Shown here piece by piece: positions 10,927 to 19,494 of a stretch of DNA of 64,000 nucleotides. The notes beneath the pieces were generated by a model. It was given only the letters and a program-made list of their open reading frames with translations. It was not told the DNA's origin and did not search any database. The translations under genes and the position numbers were made by a program. The DNA is from Nonomuraea typhae (GTDB taxonomy: Bacteria > Actinomycetota > Actinomycetes > Streptosporangiales > Streptosporangiaceae). The stretch covers positions 496,264 through 560,263 of the forward strand of contig NZ_VRLV01000006.1 in assembly GCF_009760925.1 (NCBI RefSeq), read 5' to 3'. Position 1 is the first letter of the stretch, and each line of letters opens with the position of its first letter.

Positions 10927-13406
10927 CGGGCGACGTCCACGCGGCGATCAACACGGTCTGGAGGTCCGAGTCCGCCCGGATCATCGCGGGCCTGACCCGG
11001 ATGGTCCACGACGTGGGCCTGGCCGAGGAACTCGCCCAGGACGCCCTGGTCGCCGCCCTCGAACAATGGCCGGATCGCGGCGTGCCCGGCAACCCCGGCG
11101 CCTGGCTGATGACCACCGCCAAGCGCCGGGCCGTCGACCACCTCCGGCGTACCGCACGCCAGGACCGCAAACACGCCGAACTCGCCCGCACCTTGGAACA
11201 GGACGCCCGCGACGAGGTGACCCCGGCGCAGGGCGGCGAAGACGAGACGGTTCCGGGGCGGGACGGCTGGGACGGGGTGGTGCTGGATGACGACATCCTG
11301 CGGCTGATGTTCGTCTCCAGCCACCCGGTCCTGCCCACCGAGGAGCGGACCGCCCTCACGCTGCGCCTGCTGGGCGGCCTGACCGCACAGGAGATCGCCC
11401 GCGCGTTCCTGGTCCCCGAGCAGACGGTCGCCCAGCGCATCGCCAAGGCCAAACGCACCCTGGCCGAAGAACAGATCCCCTTCGAACTCCCACCCGCCGC
11501 CGAACTCGCCGCCCGCCTGGCCTCCGTCCTTGAGGTCATCTACCTGATCTTCAACGAGGGCTACTCCGCCACCGCGGGCGACGACCTCATGCGCCCCGCG
11601 ATCGCCCTGGAAGCCCTCCGCCTGGGCCGCCTGCTGGCCGGGCTGGCCCCGTCCGAGGCCGAAGTCCACGGCCTGGTGGCCCTCATGGAGATCCAGCAGT
11701 CCCGCGCCGCCGCCCGCACCGGACCCTCCGGCGAACCCGTGCAACTCCACGAGCAGGACCGCTCCCAGTGGGACCGCGACCTCATCGCCCAGGGCTTCGC
11801 CTCCATGCTGCGCGCCCGCGAGTCCGGGGGCGCCCTGGGCCCGTACGTCCTCCAGGCCGCCATCGCCGTCTCCCACGCCCAGGCGGGCAGCGCGGAGGAG
11901 ACGAACTGGCCCCAGATCGCCGCCCTGTACGGCGCGTTGGTCCGGCTGGTCCCCTCCCCAGTGGTCCAGCTCAACCGAGCCGTAGCCGTAGGCATGGCAG
12001 AAGGCCCGGAAGCCGGCCTGGACCTGCTGACCGACCTGACCACCGACCCGGCCCTGAAGGACTACCACCCGCTCTCGGTGGTCCACGGCGACCTCCTGGC
12101 CCGCCTCGGCCGCCACGCCGAGGCCGGCACCGCCTTCGAACGCGCCGCCGCCCTGACCCGCAACACCGCAGAACGCGCCTTCCTCCTCAAACGCGCCACC
12201 ACCCCCCTGCCCCCGCACCCCGATCCCCCCAGCACCACACCCACCCCAGGCCAGGAGTCCGGTGGCATCCCCGCCCCGGGCACCGAGGCAACCGGTTCCA
12301 CCGTGGGCGACGCCGCCAGCCTGGCCGCAGGCGGCACTCTCACCTCGGGCGAAGTGGACAGCCGGACCGCAGGCGGCGCTCTCACCTCGGGCGAAGTGGA
12401 CAGCCTGGCCGCAGGCGGCGCATTCGTCCCGGGCCAGGAGTCCGGTCTGGTCCCAGACGCTGCGCCTGCCCCTGCGCCTGCGTCGGGGGAGGCGGCCGGT
12501 CGTGGCGCCGGTGCTGCGATCGGCCTGGGTGAAGCGGCGGAGCGGTTCCTGGCTCGGGACGACCTGGACGCACAGACCATCCGTTCCTACGGCCAGACGA
12601 TGCGCCGCCTGCGCATGGACATCGGCCCGCGTACGCCGCTCTCCGAGGTGACCCCGGCGAAGGTAGCCCAGGTCTTCGCCCTCGCATGGGGTACGGCGGC
12701 GCCCAAGACCTGGAATCGGCACCGCGCCGCCGTACGCTCCTTCTCGGCCTGGGCAGCGGCCTCAGCGGCCTCGGCAGCCTCAGCGGCTTCGGCGGACGCG
12801 GCGGCTTCGGCGGCTTCGGCCGACGCAGCGGCCTCGGCGGACGCGGCAGCCTCAGCGGTTTCGGTGGCCTGGGGGGACGCGCAGGCATGGGGGGACATCT
12901 CGGACCTCGCGGCCGCTCTGGAACGCAGGCCGGAGACCCGCGAACGCCGCCCGCCCGTGGACGCCGGCCGATTGGCGGACCTGTGGCAGCACCCGTCGCT
13001 GCGAGAAAGGACGCTGTGGCGCCTGATCTACGAATCGGGCGGCGGGGCCGGTGCGGTCCTCGCGCTCAACGTGGAGGACCTGGACCTGGCTGCCCGCCGC
13101 GCCCCTGGTGCTGGAAAGGGCTGGCTGACCTGGGGTGACGAGACGGCTGCCCTGTTGCCTTCCCTGCTGTCCGGGCGCAGCAGGGGCCCGCTGTTCCTGG
13201 CGGACCGGCGGCCGGTGCCCGCCCGCATGCCCAGGCCCGAGGATCTGTGCCCGGACACGGGCCGTGGCCGCCTGTCGTACGAGCGCGCCGAGTACCTCTT
13301 CAAGAAGGCATCATGTGGCTTCACTCTTCTCCAGCTCAGCTATTGGAATAGAGCATTCCGTTCTGATATAGTAGAGCCATCGAACGGCACCGAAAGGGAA
13401 CCCTGA
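10923..13406 (+). CDS. ECF42-type sigma factor fused to a truncated tyrosine-recombinase-like domain
   Basis: The 827-residue product has three parts. Residues 1-425 are a complete ECF42-type sigma factor: region 2 (LAQDALVAALEQWP, GAWLMTTAKRRAVDHLRR), region 4 (ALTLRLLGGLTAQEIARAFL) and the long C-terminal TPR-like extension typical of the group. Residues 426-535 are a Pro/Ala/Gly linker with a 14-residue repeat (AGGxLTSGEVDS). Residues 536-805 resemble a tyrosine recombinase: an SAM-like core-binding segment (TIRSYGQTMRRL, TWNRHRAAVRSFSAW), an Ala/Ser/Asp tract (611-645), then a partial catalytic fold (RTLWRLIYESGGGAGAVLALNVEDLDL, LSYERAEYLFKKA). The first catalytic Arg position appears to be Gly and the HxLRH motif is replaced by LQLSY, after which the sequence ends. 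The recombinase part should be inactive. The stop shares one base with the next gene's ATG. Confidence 0.82.
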   Translation: MTGDVHAAINTVWRSESARIIAGLTRMVHDVGLAEELAQDALVAALEQWPDRGVPGNPGAWLMTTAKRRAVDHLRRTARQDRKHAELARTLEQDARDEVTPAQGGEDETVPGRDGWDGVVLDDDILRLMFVSSHPVLPTEERTALTLRLLGGLTAQEIARAFLVPEQTVAQRIAKAKRTLAEEQIPFELPPAAELAARLASVLEVIYLIFNEGYSATAGDDLMRPAIALEALRLGRLLAGLAPSEAEVHGLVALMEIQQSRAAARTGPSGEPVQLHEQDRSQWDRDLIAQGFASMLRARESGGALGPYVLQAAIAVSHAQAGSAEETNWPQIAALYGALVRLVPSPVVQLNRAVAVGMAEGPEAGLDLLTDLTTDPALKDYHPLSVVHGDLLARLGRHAEAGTAFERAAALTRNTAERAFLLKRATTPLPPHPDPPSTTPTPGQESGGIPAPGTEATGSTVGDAASLAAGGTLTSGEVDSRTAGGALTSGEVDSLAAGGAFVPGQESGLVPDAAPAPAPASGEAAGRGAGAAIGLGEAAERFLARDDLDAQTIRSYGQTMRRLRMDIGPRTPLSEVTPAKVAQVFALAWGTAAPKTWNRHRAAVRSFSAWAAASAASAASAASADAAASAASADAAASADAAASAVSVAWGDAQAWGDISDLAAALERRPETRERRPPVDAGRLADLWQHPSLRERTLWRLIYESGGGAGAVLALNVEDLDLAARRAPGAGKGWLTWGDETAALLPSLLSGRSRGPLFLADRRPVPARMPRPEDLCPDTGRGRLSYERAEYLFKKASCGFTLLQLSYWNRAFRSDIVEPSNGTEREP
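12327..12419 (+). repeat. 42-bp in-frame repeat in the sigma-recombinase linker
   Basis: Two full units and a partial third begin at 12327, 12369 and 12411 (each GCAGGCGGC). They encode AGGxLTSGEVDSxx with period 14 residues. Such repeats are typical of flexible linkers and can change copy number by slippage. Confidence 0.7.
13343..13372 (+). promoter_or_regulatory. Promoter with operator-like palindrome before the TIGR03086 gene
   Basis: A -35-like TTGGAA (13343-13348) and -10-like TATAGT (13367-13372) are 18 bases apart. GGAAT-N5-ATTCC (13345-13359), a perfect inverted repeat, overlaps the -35. The tract is AT-rich against a very GC-rich background. It lies inside the last codons of the sigma-recombinase gene and would drive the gene at 13406. 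A repressor of TetR or similar type is a plausible ligand. Confidence 0.5.
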
Positions 13407-13987
13407 TGACTGAGTGGACCATCCTCGACCAGGCTCACACCGCGCTCCGCCAGGCCGTCGCCGGCATCCCGCAGGACGGCTGGCAGCTCACCACCCCCTG
13501 CTCCGAGTGGACCGTCACCCAGGTGTTCCAGCACGCCGTGGGCGACCAGCTCGGCTACGCCAGCTTCCTGAGCGACACCCCGCGCCCCGAAGAGGACCCG
13601 TTCGCCCCCTCCGGCACTCTGTCCGCCCCCGCCGGCGACCTCCTGGACAACGCCCTGCAGGCCGCCAGCTCCGCATGGGCAGCCGTAGACCGCGACGCCC
13701 AAGACGTCCCCGTCCCCGTGCCGCCCTTCAACCTCCCGGCCCCCGTGGGCGCAGGCGCCTGCGCCCTGGACGCGGCCGTCCACGCCTGGGACATCGCCGT
13801 CGCCACCGGCCGCCCCTCCCCGCTCACCGCCGACCTGGCCCGCGACCTGCTCCCGATCGCCCAGCAGATCGTCGAAGGCCCCCGCGCCTACGGCTACTTC
13901 GCCGCCGCCCTCGAGCCCGAGACCGGCGACGACGCCGTCGCCACCCTCCTCCGCTACCTCGGCCGCACCCCCACCTGGACCCGCTAA
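13406..13987 (+). CDS. TIGR03086 family metal-binding protein (DinB/maleylpyruvate isomerase-like)
   Basis: This 193-residue cytoplasmic helical-bundle protein has the actinobacterial TIGR03086 layout. The N-terminus holds LTTPCSEWTVTQVFQHAVG, where the first metal-ligand His lies, and the middle holds CALDAAVHAWDIAVATGRP with the second His pair. Relatives share the DinB-like fold of mycothiol-dependent maleylpyruvate isomerase, but most have no known substrate. The ATG overlaps the preceding stop by one base, and GAAAGGGAACCC provides a ribosome-binding site. An independent promoter with a palindromic site lies 35-60 bases upstream. A 12-bp hairpin terminator follows about 107 bases after the stop. 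Confidence 0.82.
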   Translation: MTEWTILDQAHTALRQAVAGIPQDGWQLTTPCSEWTVTQVFQHAVGDQLGYASFLSDTPRPEEDPFAPSGTLSAPAGDLLDNALQAASSAWAAVDRDAQDVPVPVPPFNLPAPVGAGACALDAAVHAWDIAVATGRPSPLTADLARDLLPIAQQIVEGPRAYGYFAAALEPETGDDAVATLLRYLGRTPTWTR

Positions 13988-14093
13988 CCCCTCCCACCCC
14001 CACAAGCCACCCCAGCCCCCTCAGACCACCCCATCTCCACCCCAACCACCTCCACCCCGACGAGCGCCAGCCCCTGGACTCACCGCCTCCGAA

Positions 14094-14125
14094 GGCCGGG
14101 ACCCACCCCTGGGTCCCGGCCGTTC
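14094..14125 (+). terminator. Terminator after TIGR03086 gene
   Basis: A perfect 12-base stem, GGCCGGGACCCA (14094-14105) with TGGGTCCCGGCC (14110-14121), closes a CCCC loop and is followed by GTTCC. It is strong in stem energy but weak in T-run, as is usual in high-GC actinobacteria. Confidence 0.7.
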
Positions 14126-14265
14126 CTGTGTGCTGGCCGGATCGGGCTGCGGCTGGCCGAGAGCGGTTAGCTGTGGGTGGTGGGGTCAGTTCGGGGTGGG
14201 GTCAGGTTCGGGGGCGCGGGGCTAGGCGATGGGAGGTCGACTGCGTGGGTGGAGGGGGCAGGTTG

Positions 14266-14373
14266 GAGGCGCCGCGGGGCCGAGCAGGGCGGGAGGCGCC
14301 GTGGTGCCGGGCAGGGCGGGAGGCGCCGTGGGGTCGGCCAGGGCGGGAGGCGCCACGGTGCCGGGCAGGGCAG
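14266..14373. repeat. 27-bp tandem repeat, 4 copies
   Basis: Units start at 14266, 14293, 14320 and 14347, each beginning GAGGCGCC and ending CAGGGCGG or CAGGGCAG, with a few substitutions in the middle. No spacers and no palindromic repeat, so it is not CRISPR. Confidence 0.8.
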
Positions 14374-14816
14374 GAGACAGACGCCACGAGTTGGGCGAGG
14401 CAAGTCGGGGCCCGAAGGCAGTTGGGAGATGGATAGCACGAGGTGGGTGGGGCAAGTCAGGGGCCCGGGGCAGGCGGGACAGGGATTGCGTGAGGTGGGC
14501 GGGGCAAACCTGGGCGGCGCGGAGTCAGGCGGGAGGGCGCGGACAGTGTGCGGGCGCCAGCGGGGTGTGACGGGCGCCAGCGGGGTGTGACGGGGGTGGG
14601 CAAAGTCGGGGGGCGTGGCGAGGGGGCGGGGTGGGCGGAGCTGGCCGGGAAGGGTGAGGGCGGAGCGGGACGAGCAAGGTGGGGCAGAGCTGGACGGCAA
14701 CAACGGCATGTGGGCGAGGTGGGCATACCGGGTCAGGTGGATGAGCGGCGAGGCCAGGTAGACCAAGGCAGGCGGGTGGTGGTCTCGGAGAGGGTTCGTG
14801 ATCCAGGACCCGAAAG

Positions 14817-14991
14817 GGCACGGCAGGTCCCGATAGGCGCGCGACAGGTCCCAACCAGGGCGCGACAGGTCCCAACCAGGGCACGGCAGGTCCCCACAAG
14901 GGCACGGCAGGTCCCAATAGGCGCGCGGCAGGTCCCCACAAGGGCACGGCCGGTCCCAAACCAGGGCGCGGCAGGATCCACAAGGGCGCGA
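14817..14991. repeat. ~21-bp imperfect tandem repeat, about 8 copies
   Basis: Units follow GGCACGGCAGGTCCCxACAAG with small length changes (20-22 bases) and alternating end variants (CAATAG, CAACCAG, CCACAAG). Copies are contiguous, consistent with slippage-driven growth. Confidence 0.7.
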
Positions 14992-15024
14992 GCGAGTGGG
15001 GATGTGGGGTCAAGGAGGCGGGGT

Positions 15025-15732
15025 TCACCAGCTCAGGAGGGTGGGGCGGGTTTTGGGGAGGGGTGGTGGGCCGGAGCGGTGGAGGTGGAGGGCGATGGGG
15101 GCGAGGATGGCGGTGAGCAGGATCGTCACGATGGGGTCGGAGAGGGTGGCGGCCTTCAGGACGCCCATCCAGGTGAGGTGGGGTAGGACGATCAGCAGGG
15201 CGCGCGCGGTGCCGAACAGGCCGGTGCGCCAGGCGGCTGCGGCCAGGAGGATGCCGCCTAGGAAGGGGCCTGCTGAGCACCAGACGGGGACGCGCCAAGG
15301 GCCGTAGGAGATGTCGACGTATTGGGACATGACGGTGGTGGTGGCCTCTGCTACGCCCAGGACCTCCGTTAGCTGGAAGGCGGTCTGGTCGGCGCCGGCG
15401 AAGTACAGGCGGGCGAACAGGCCGGCGATCACCAGCGTGGCGCCCCAGTAGGCCAGGCGGGTGCCGATGAGCTGGGCGAGGGTCAGGTAAGTCGGGAACA
15501 GGAGGACTACGCCCAGGACGAAGACGGCGTAGGCGAGGGTGACCAGGTCGGGGTTGAGGGAGTAGGCCAGGAGCTGGCCTGGGCCGGCGAAGTCCTGGGC
15601 TGCGGCCCACTGGCGTTGGCCGGGAGTGAGGATGACCTCGGTGAGCAGGTAGCGGAGGAGGAGGCCGGCGCACCAGGTCAGCGGGCCCACGATCAGGGTC
15701 AGTGCGGCGATGCGGTTTCCCGGGAGGAGCAT
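15025..15732 (-). CDS. Hypothetical polytopic membrane protein
   Basis: The 235-residue product has about six hydrophobic segments. The first is at about residues 8-27 (ALTLIVGPLTWCAGLLLRYL) and further spans lie at about 60-80, 95-112, 150-170, 180-200 and 205-225. I do not recognise the family; the layout resembles uncharacterised actinobacterial membrane proteins. The ATG at 15732 opens MLLPGNRIAAL. The gene is preceded on the same strand by a secreted hydrolase 70 bases upstream and is followed by the 1 kb repeat-rich spacer. No catalytic motif is visible. Confidence 0.6.
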   Translation of the reverse strand: MLLPGNRIAALTLIVGPLTWCAGLLLRYLLTEVILTPGQRQWAAAQDFAGPGQLLAYSLNPDLVTLAYAVFVLGVVLLFPTYLTLAQLIGTRLAYWGATLVIAGLFARLYFAGADQTAFQLTEVLGVAEATTTVMSQYVDISYGPWRVPVWCSAGPFLGGILLAAAAWRTGLFGTARALLIVLPHLTWMGVLKAATLSDPIVTILLTAILAPIALHLHRSGPPPLPKTRPTLLSW

Positions 15733-15802
15733 GGGGGCGACTCTGCCCAGGGGGCGGAGGCCGGGGCATCCCTCTATCGGCAGGTGGGTTGCTCTACTTT
15801 CG

Positions 15803-17164
15803 TCAGCATTTCGTGTCGGGGGCCGGGGGGAGTCTCGTGTCTGTCAGGTAGCGGTCTATGTGGGTGCGGGCGCAGGGGTTGAACGCGTACAGCGTGTGAC
15901 CGGGGCCTTCGTGGCGGACCACCGCGCTGCCCGGGACCTGGTTCACCACGCGCTGCACCGCGTCCGACTCCCCCCAGGCTCCGGTGCCCAGGAGCGGGGG
16001 CAGTCCCTTGGGCAGTGGCGTGGGCGGGTTGGTCACCCCTGCCGGCCAGCCTATGCAGGCCAGGGTGCCGGCGGCCAAGGTGCCGGCTTCGCCGGTGCTG
16101 GGGGCCAGTTTCCTCAGGCGATTCACCTCGGTTGTCAGGGAGGCGCGGGTGGTGGCCCTTGGCCAGTCGGTGCACTCCGTGACGCCGGTGAGCTGGTCGG
16201 GGTAGCGGCCGCCCTGCTCGGGGACGAAGCCGGAGGCATCCCCGCGGCGGGCGTCGTCGATCGCCTTGGCCAGCTTGCCCCAGGCCGCGGGGCCGCCACG
16301 GGTCAGGCCCAGGAACAGGTTCTGGAGGTCTCGGCCGTTGTAGGCGACTCCGGGGGAGCTCTTGGCGGGGATCGGGGTGCGGTTGGCGGCGGCCACCAGC
16401 GACTGCCACCGGCGGGCCGAGCCGCTGCCCTTCCAGGTGAAGTAGCGGGCGGCGAACTGCTCGTTGGTCCTGGCCATGGCGTCCTGCTCGGTGCTCCAGT
16501 CGGCGGCGCTGTGGTTCCAGGTGCCGTCCAGGGCCATCGTGCGCACGTTGCCGGGGAACAGGCGGGCGTATGCCTGGCCGTAGAAGCCTGCATACGAAGC
16601 GCCGTAGTAGTTGAGCTTGGCGCCGCCGGTCGCCCTTCTGATCGCCTCCATGTCGCGGGCGTGGTCGGCGGAGCTCATGTTGGCGAAGAGCTCGGGGTCC
16701 TTGTTGCGGCAGGTCTCGGCGTAGCTGCGGTTGGTGGCGGCCAGGCGGCCGAACTCGGCGTCGTCGCGGGGGACGGGGGAGAGCGGGATCCTGGTCCAGA
16801 CGCAGGACAGGCCGGTGCTGAGGCCCTGGAACTGCTCGCCGTAGCCGCGGGTGTCCCAGGTGAGGAGGTCCATGCGGCGGCGCAGGCCGGCCCAGCTCTC
16901 GGCCGTGCGCTGGGTCAGGGCGATGCCGGGGCCGCCGGGCCCGCCGTACGCGATCAGGACGGATCCCTCGGACCTGCCGGTCGCCTTCAGGCGGCCCACC
17001 TTCAGGGTGATCGTGCGGCCGTCGGGTTTGTGCCAGTCGGCGGGGACCGTCAGGTCGGCGCACTCCATGCCGATCTTGTCGCCCGGGCATGGGGTCCACT
17101 GCAGGGCAGACGGCGTGGGGGCGGGGGTCAGGGCCAGGAGCACGGTGGCCAGGGTTCGAAGCAT
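15803..17164 (-). CDS. Secreted alpha/beta hydrolase of the tripeptidyl aminopeptidase (TAP/SlpD-like) type
   Basis: This 453-residue protein has an N-terminal signal peptide (MLRTLATVLLALTPAPTPSA). Its alpha/beta-hydrolase core has YGGPGGPG as oxyanion loop, WDTRGYGEQ after strand 4, and the nucleophile elbow YYGASYAGFYG, with Ser in the G-x-S-x-A position. The C-terminal TAP-like region carries the acid and the His (RHEGPGHTLY). In Streptomyces, relatives release tripeptides from secreted proteins or act as other exopeptidases. I chose the ATG at 17164 because it starts exactly at the signal peptide; the GTG at 17209 would put the start inside a 12-bp hairpin. Cysteine pairs suggest disulfides outside the cell. 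Confidence 0.8.
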   Translation of the reverse strand: MLRTLATVLLALTPAPTPSALQWTPCPGDKIGMECADLTVPADWHKPDGRTITLKVGRLKATGRSEGSVLIAYGGPGGPGIALTQRTAESWAGLRRRMDLLTWDTRGYGEQFQGLSTGLSCVWTRIPLSPVPRDDAEFGRLAATNRSYAETCRNKDPELFANMSSADHARDMEAIRRATGGAKLNYYGASYAGFYGQAYARLFPGNVRTMALDGTWNHSAADWSTEQDAMARTNEQFAARYFTWKGSGSARRWQSLVAAANRTPIPAKSSPGVAYNGRDLQNLFLGLTRGGPAAWGKLAKAIDDARRGDASGFVPEQGGRYPDQLTGVTECTDWPRATTRASLTTEVNRLRKLAPSTGEAGTLAAGTLACIGWPAGVTNPPTPLPKGLPPLLGTGAWGESDAVQRVVNQVPGSAVVRHEGPGHTLYAFNPCARTHIDRYLTDTRLPPAPDTKC

Positions 17165-17199
17165 GCCGTCAAGGATCCGGGTAAGCGGCCTGGGAGGGC

Positions 17200-17238
17200 G
17201 TCGGACCACGGTCTGAAGAAAACAGGCCGTGGTCCGAC
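17200..17238. terminator. Hairpin downstream of the UvrA2-like gene
   Basis: Perfect 12-base arms GTCGGACCACGG (17200-17211) and CCGTGGTCCGAC (17227-17238) flank a 15-base loop. It lies 9 bases after the stop of the UvrA2-like gene and 36 bases before the hydrolase start, so it probably separates the two minus-strand transcripts. There is no T-run on the exit side. Confidence 0.5.
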
Positions 17239-17247
17239 TGGGGTATG

Positions 17248-19461
17248 TCAGCCCACGGTACGGCGGAGCGCCTCGCCGGTCAGGGAGCCGGGGAAGGCCA
17301 GCAGGTCGGCCGGGGTCCCCTCGAAGACGATCTCACCGCCGTCCTTGCCGCCGTCGGGACCCAGATCGACGATCCAGTCGGCGTGCATGATCACGTCGAG
17401 GTTGTGCTCGATGACCACGACCGTGTTGCCCTGGTCGACCAGGCGGTTCATCAGCGCCAACAGGGTGCCGACGTCGGACATGTGCAGGCCGGTGGTCGGC
17501 TCGTCGAGGACGTAGACGCCGCCGGTGCGCTGGAGCTGGGTGGCCAGCTTGATGCGCTGGCGTTCGCCGCCGGACAGGCTGCTCAGCGACTGGCCGAGGC
17601 TGAGGTACTCCAGCCCGACGTCGATCAGCCCCTGCAGCTTGGGCCGCACGGCCTTCTCGGTGAAGAAGTCCACCGCCTCCTCGGCGGGCATCTCCAGCAC
17701 GTCGGCGATCGACTTGCCGCGCAGCCGGTGCGCCAGCACAGCCTCCTTGAAGCGGCGGCCGTCGCAGGTGTCGCAGTGGGTGGTGACCGGGTCCATGTAG
17801 GCGACCTCGGTGATGATGACACCTCTGCCCTGGCATTCCTCGCAGGCGCCGTCGGAGTTGAAGCTGAACAGCCCGGGCGGCACGCCGTTGGCCTTGGCGA
17901 ACAAGGAGCGGACGGTGTCCATCACGCCGATGTAGGTGGCGGGCGTGGAGCGGGTGGAGGCGCCGATGGCCGACTGGTCGACGAAGATCGACTCGGGGTA
18001 GGTGGTCATGAAGACGTCGGCGATCAGGCTGGACTTGCCGGAGCCCGCCACGCCGGTGACCGCGGTCAGGACGCCGGTCGGGATGCTGACCGAGACGTTC
18101 TTCAGGTTGTGCAGGCTCGCGCCTTCGATGGGGAGCTTGCCGTCGGGGGTGCGGACCCGCTCCTTCAGGGTGCCCGTGGCGCGCAGGCCGGCGCCGGTGC
18201 GGGTGTCGGCCGCGCGCAGTTCCTCGACCGTGCCCTGGAAGACGATCGTGCCGCCGTGGGCGCCCGCGCCGGGGCCGACGTCGACCACGTGGTCGGCCAC
18301 CGCGATGACGTCGGGGTCGTGCTCGACGACCAGCACGGTGTTGCCCTGGTCGCGCAGCGCGGCCAGCAGCGTGTTGAGGCGGCCCACGTCGCGCGGGTGC
18401 AGGCCGGTGCTGGGCTCGTCGAAGATGTAGGTGACGCCGATCAGCGTGCTGCCGAGGTGTTTGACCAGCTTCAGCCGCTGGCCCTCGCCGCCGGAGAGCG
18501 TGGCGGTGGCGCGGTCGAGGCTGAGGTAGCCGAGCCCGATGCCGGCCACCCGCTCCAGCGCGACCCGGGCGCCGTCGGCCAGTGGGTTGCCCAGCCCGCC
18601 CAGGTGCTCGATCAGGTCGGTGATCTGCATGGCGGCGTACTCGGCGATGTTCTTGCCGTTGACGCGCGGGGCCAGCGCCTCGGGGCTGAGCCGGGCGCCG
18701 CGGCACAGCGTGCAGACGCCCTCGGTGATGAACGGCCTGATCTGCTCGCGGGTCTTCTCGCTGGTCTCGCGCTTGAGCTTGGTGCGCACGAAGTTGTCCA
18801 GCAGGCCCTCGTAGGTCATGTTGAACATGCCGCCGACCGAGACCTTGCCGGTGCCGTGCAGGAACTCGTGCTCCTCCTTCGGCGAGTAGTCCTTGACCGG
18901 CTTGTCGGGGTCGAGCCGCTCGTGCTTGCCGTACACCTGCCAGGCGGCGCCGCCCACCTTGTAACCCGGCAGCAGGATCGCACCCTCGTTGAGCGATTTG
19001 TCCCGGTCGACCATCAGCTCCAGGATCGGCTGGACCGATCGCCCGATGCCATCGCACTCCGGGCACATGCCCTTGGGGTCGTTGAAGGAGAAGAGGTTGA
19101 CCGGCAGCCCGCTCTCCCGCGAGAACAGGCCGCGGATCATCGGCATGATGTCGGTCATGGTGCCGACGGTGGAGCGGGCGTTGCCGCTGACCGGTTTCTG
19201 GTCGACGATGACCGGCGTGGTCAGCCCGCTGATGGAGTCGGCGTGGGGGCGCTCGTACTTGGGCAGCTGGTTACGGATGAACCAGCTGAAAGTCCCGTAA
19301 AGCTGGCGCTGAGCCTCGACCGCGATGGTGTCGAAGACGATCGAGGACTTGCCGGAGCCGGAGACGCCGGTGAACACGGTGATCTGGTTCTTGGGGATCT
19401 CCAGGGAGACATCCTTGAGGTTGTGCTCCCTGGCCCCGACAATCGTGATGGTTTCGCGCAC
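17248..19461 (-). CDS. UvrA2-like excinuclease ABC ATPase (DrrC type)
   Basis: This 737-residue protein has two ABC ATPase halves: Walker A GVSGSGKSS near residue 33 and GVAGSGKSS in the second half, with LSGGEGQRLKL and LSGGERQRIKL signatures and FDEPSTGLHP and LDEPTTGLHM Walker B motifs. Zinc-finger cysteine pairs (CPECDG, CEECQG, CDTCDG) match UvrA. The length is well below housekeeping UvrA (about 950), matching class II UvrA2 proteins. Some of those (such as DrrC) help protect producers against DNA-binding drugs by removing the drug from DNA. The GTG at 19461 matches the usual start. Whether it works with UvrB or alone cannot be told. No drug-biosynthesis genes are nearby. Confidence 0.85.
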   Translation of the reverse strand: MRETITIVGAREHNLKDVSLEIPKNQITVFTGVSGSGKSSIVFDTIAVEAQRQLYGTFSWFIRNQLPKYERPHADSISGLTTPVIVDQKPVSGNARSTVGTMTDIMPMIRGLFSRESGLPVNLFSFNDPKGMCPECDGIGRSVQPILELMVDRDKSLNEGAILLPGYKVGGAAWQVYGKHERLDPDKPVKDYSPKEEHEFLHGTGKVSVGGMFNMTYEGLLDNFVRTKLKRETSEKTREQIRPFITEGVCTLCRGARLSPEALAPRVNGKNIAEYAAMQITDLIEHLGGLGNPLADGARVALERVAGIGLGYLSLDRATATLSGGEGQRLKLVKHLGSTLIGVTYIFDEPSTGLHPRDVGRLNTLLAALRDQGNTVLVVEHDPDVIAVADHVVDVGPGAGAHGGTIVFQGTVEELRAADTRTGAGLRATGTLKERVRTPDGKLPIEGASLHNLKNVSVSIPTGVLTAVTGVAGSGKSSLIADVFMTTYPESIFVDQSAIGASTRSTPATYIGVMDTVRSLFAKANGVPPGLFSFNSDGACEECQGRGVIITEVAYMDPVTTHCDTCDGRRFKEAVLAHRLRGKSIADVLEMPAEEAVDFFTEKAVRPKLQGLIDVGLEYLSLGQSLSSLSGGERQRIKLATQLQRTGGVYVLDEPTTGLHMSDVGTLLALMNRLVDQGNTVVVIEHNLDVIMHADWIVDLGPDGGKDGGEIVFEGTPADLLAFPGSLTGEALRRTVG

Positions 19462-19494
19462 CGGCGCAGACTAGCCGCCGGTACCGACAAATCC

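Larger units (their letters stand above)
13988..15024. other. Long non-coding spacer with minisatellites
   Basis: About 1 kb without a credible gene. Open frames here are low-complexity Pro/Arg/Ser readings of G-rich repeats. It contains a terminator (14094-14125), a 27-bp tandem repeat (14266-14373), a direct repeat of GGGCGCCAGCGGGGTGTGAC around 14550-14590, and a ~21-bp imperfect tandem repeat (14817-14991). I see no tRNA, small RNA signature or promoter I would stand behind. Confidence 0.6.

Noticed and set aside
14817..14991. CRISPR-like array of short repeats
   Set aside because: Units are contiguous with no spacers, are imperfect, and no cas genes are present.
14177..14996. Several short open frames in the 14-15 kb spacer
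   Set aside because: Low-complexity Pro/Arg/Ser readings of tandem repeats on both strands; no start context.
17145..17165. GGTTCGAA string suggesting a tRNA T-loop
   Set aside because: No acceptor stem or anticodon arm around it; it lies in the signal peptide codons of the hydrolase gene.
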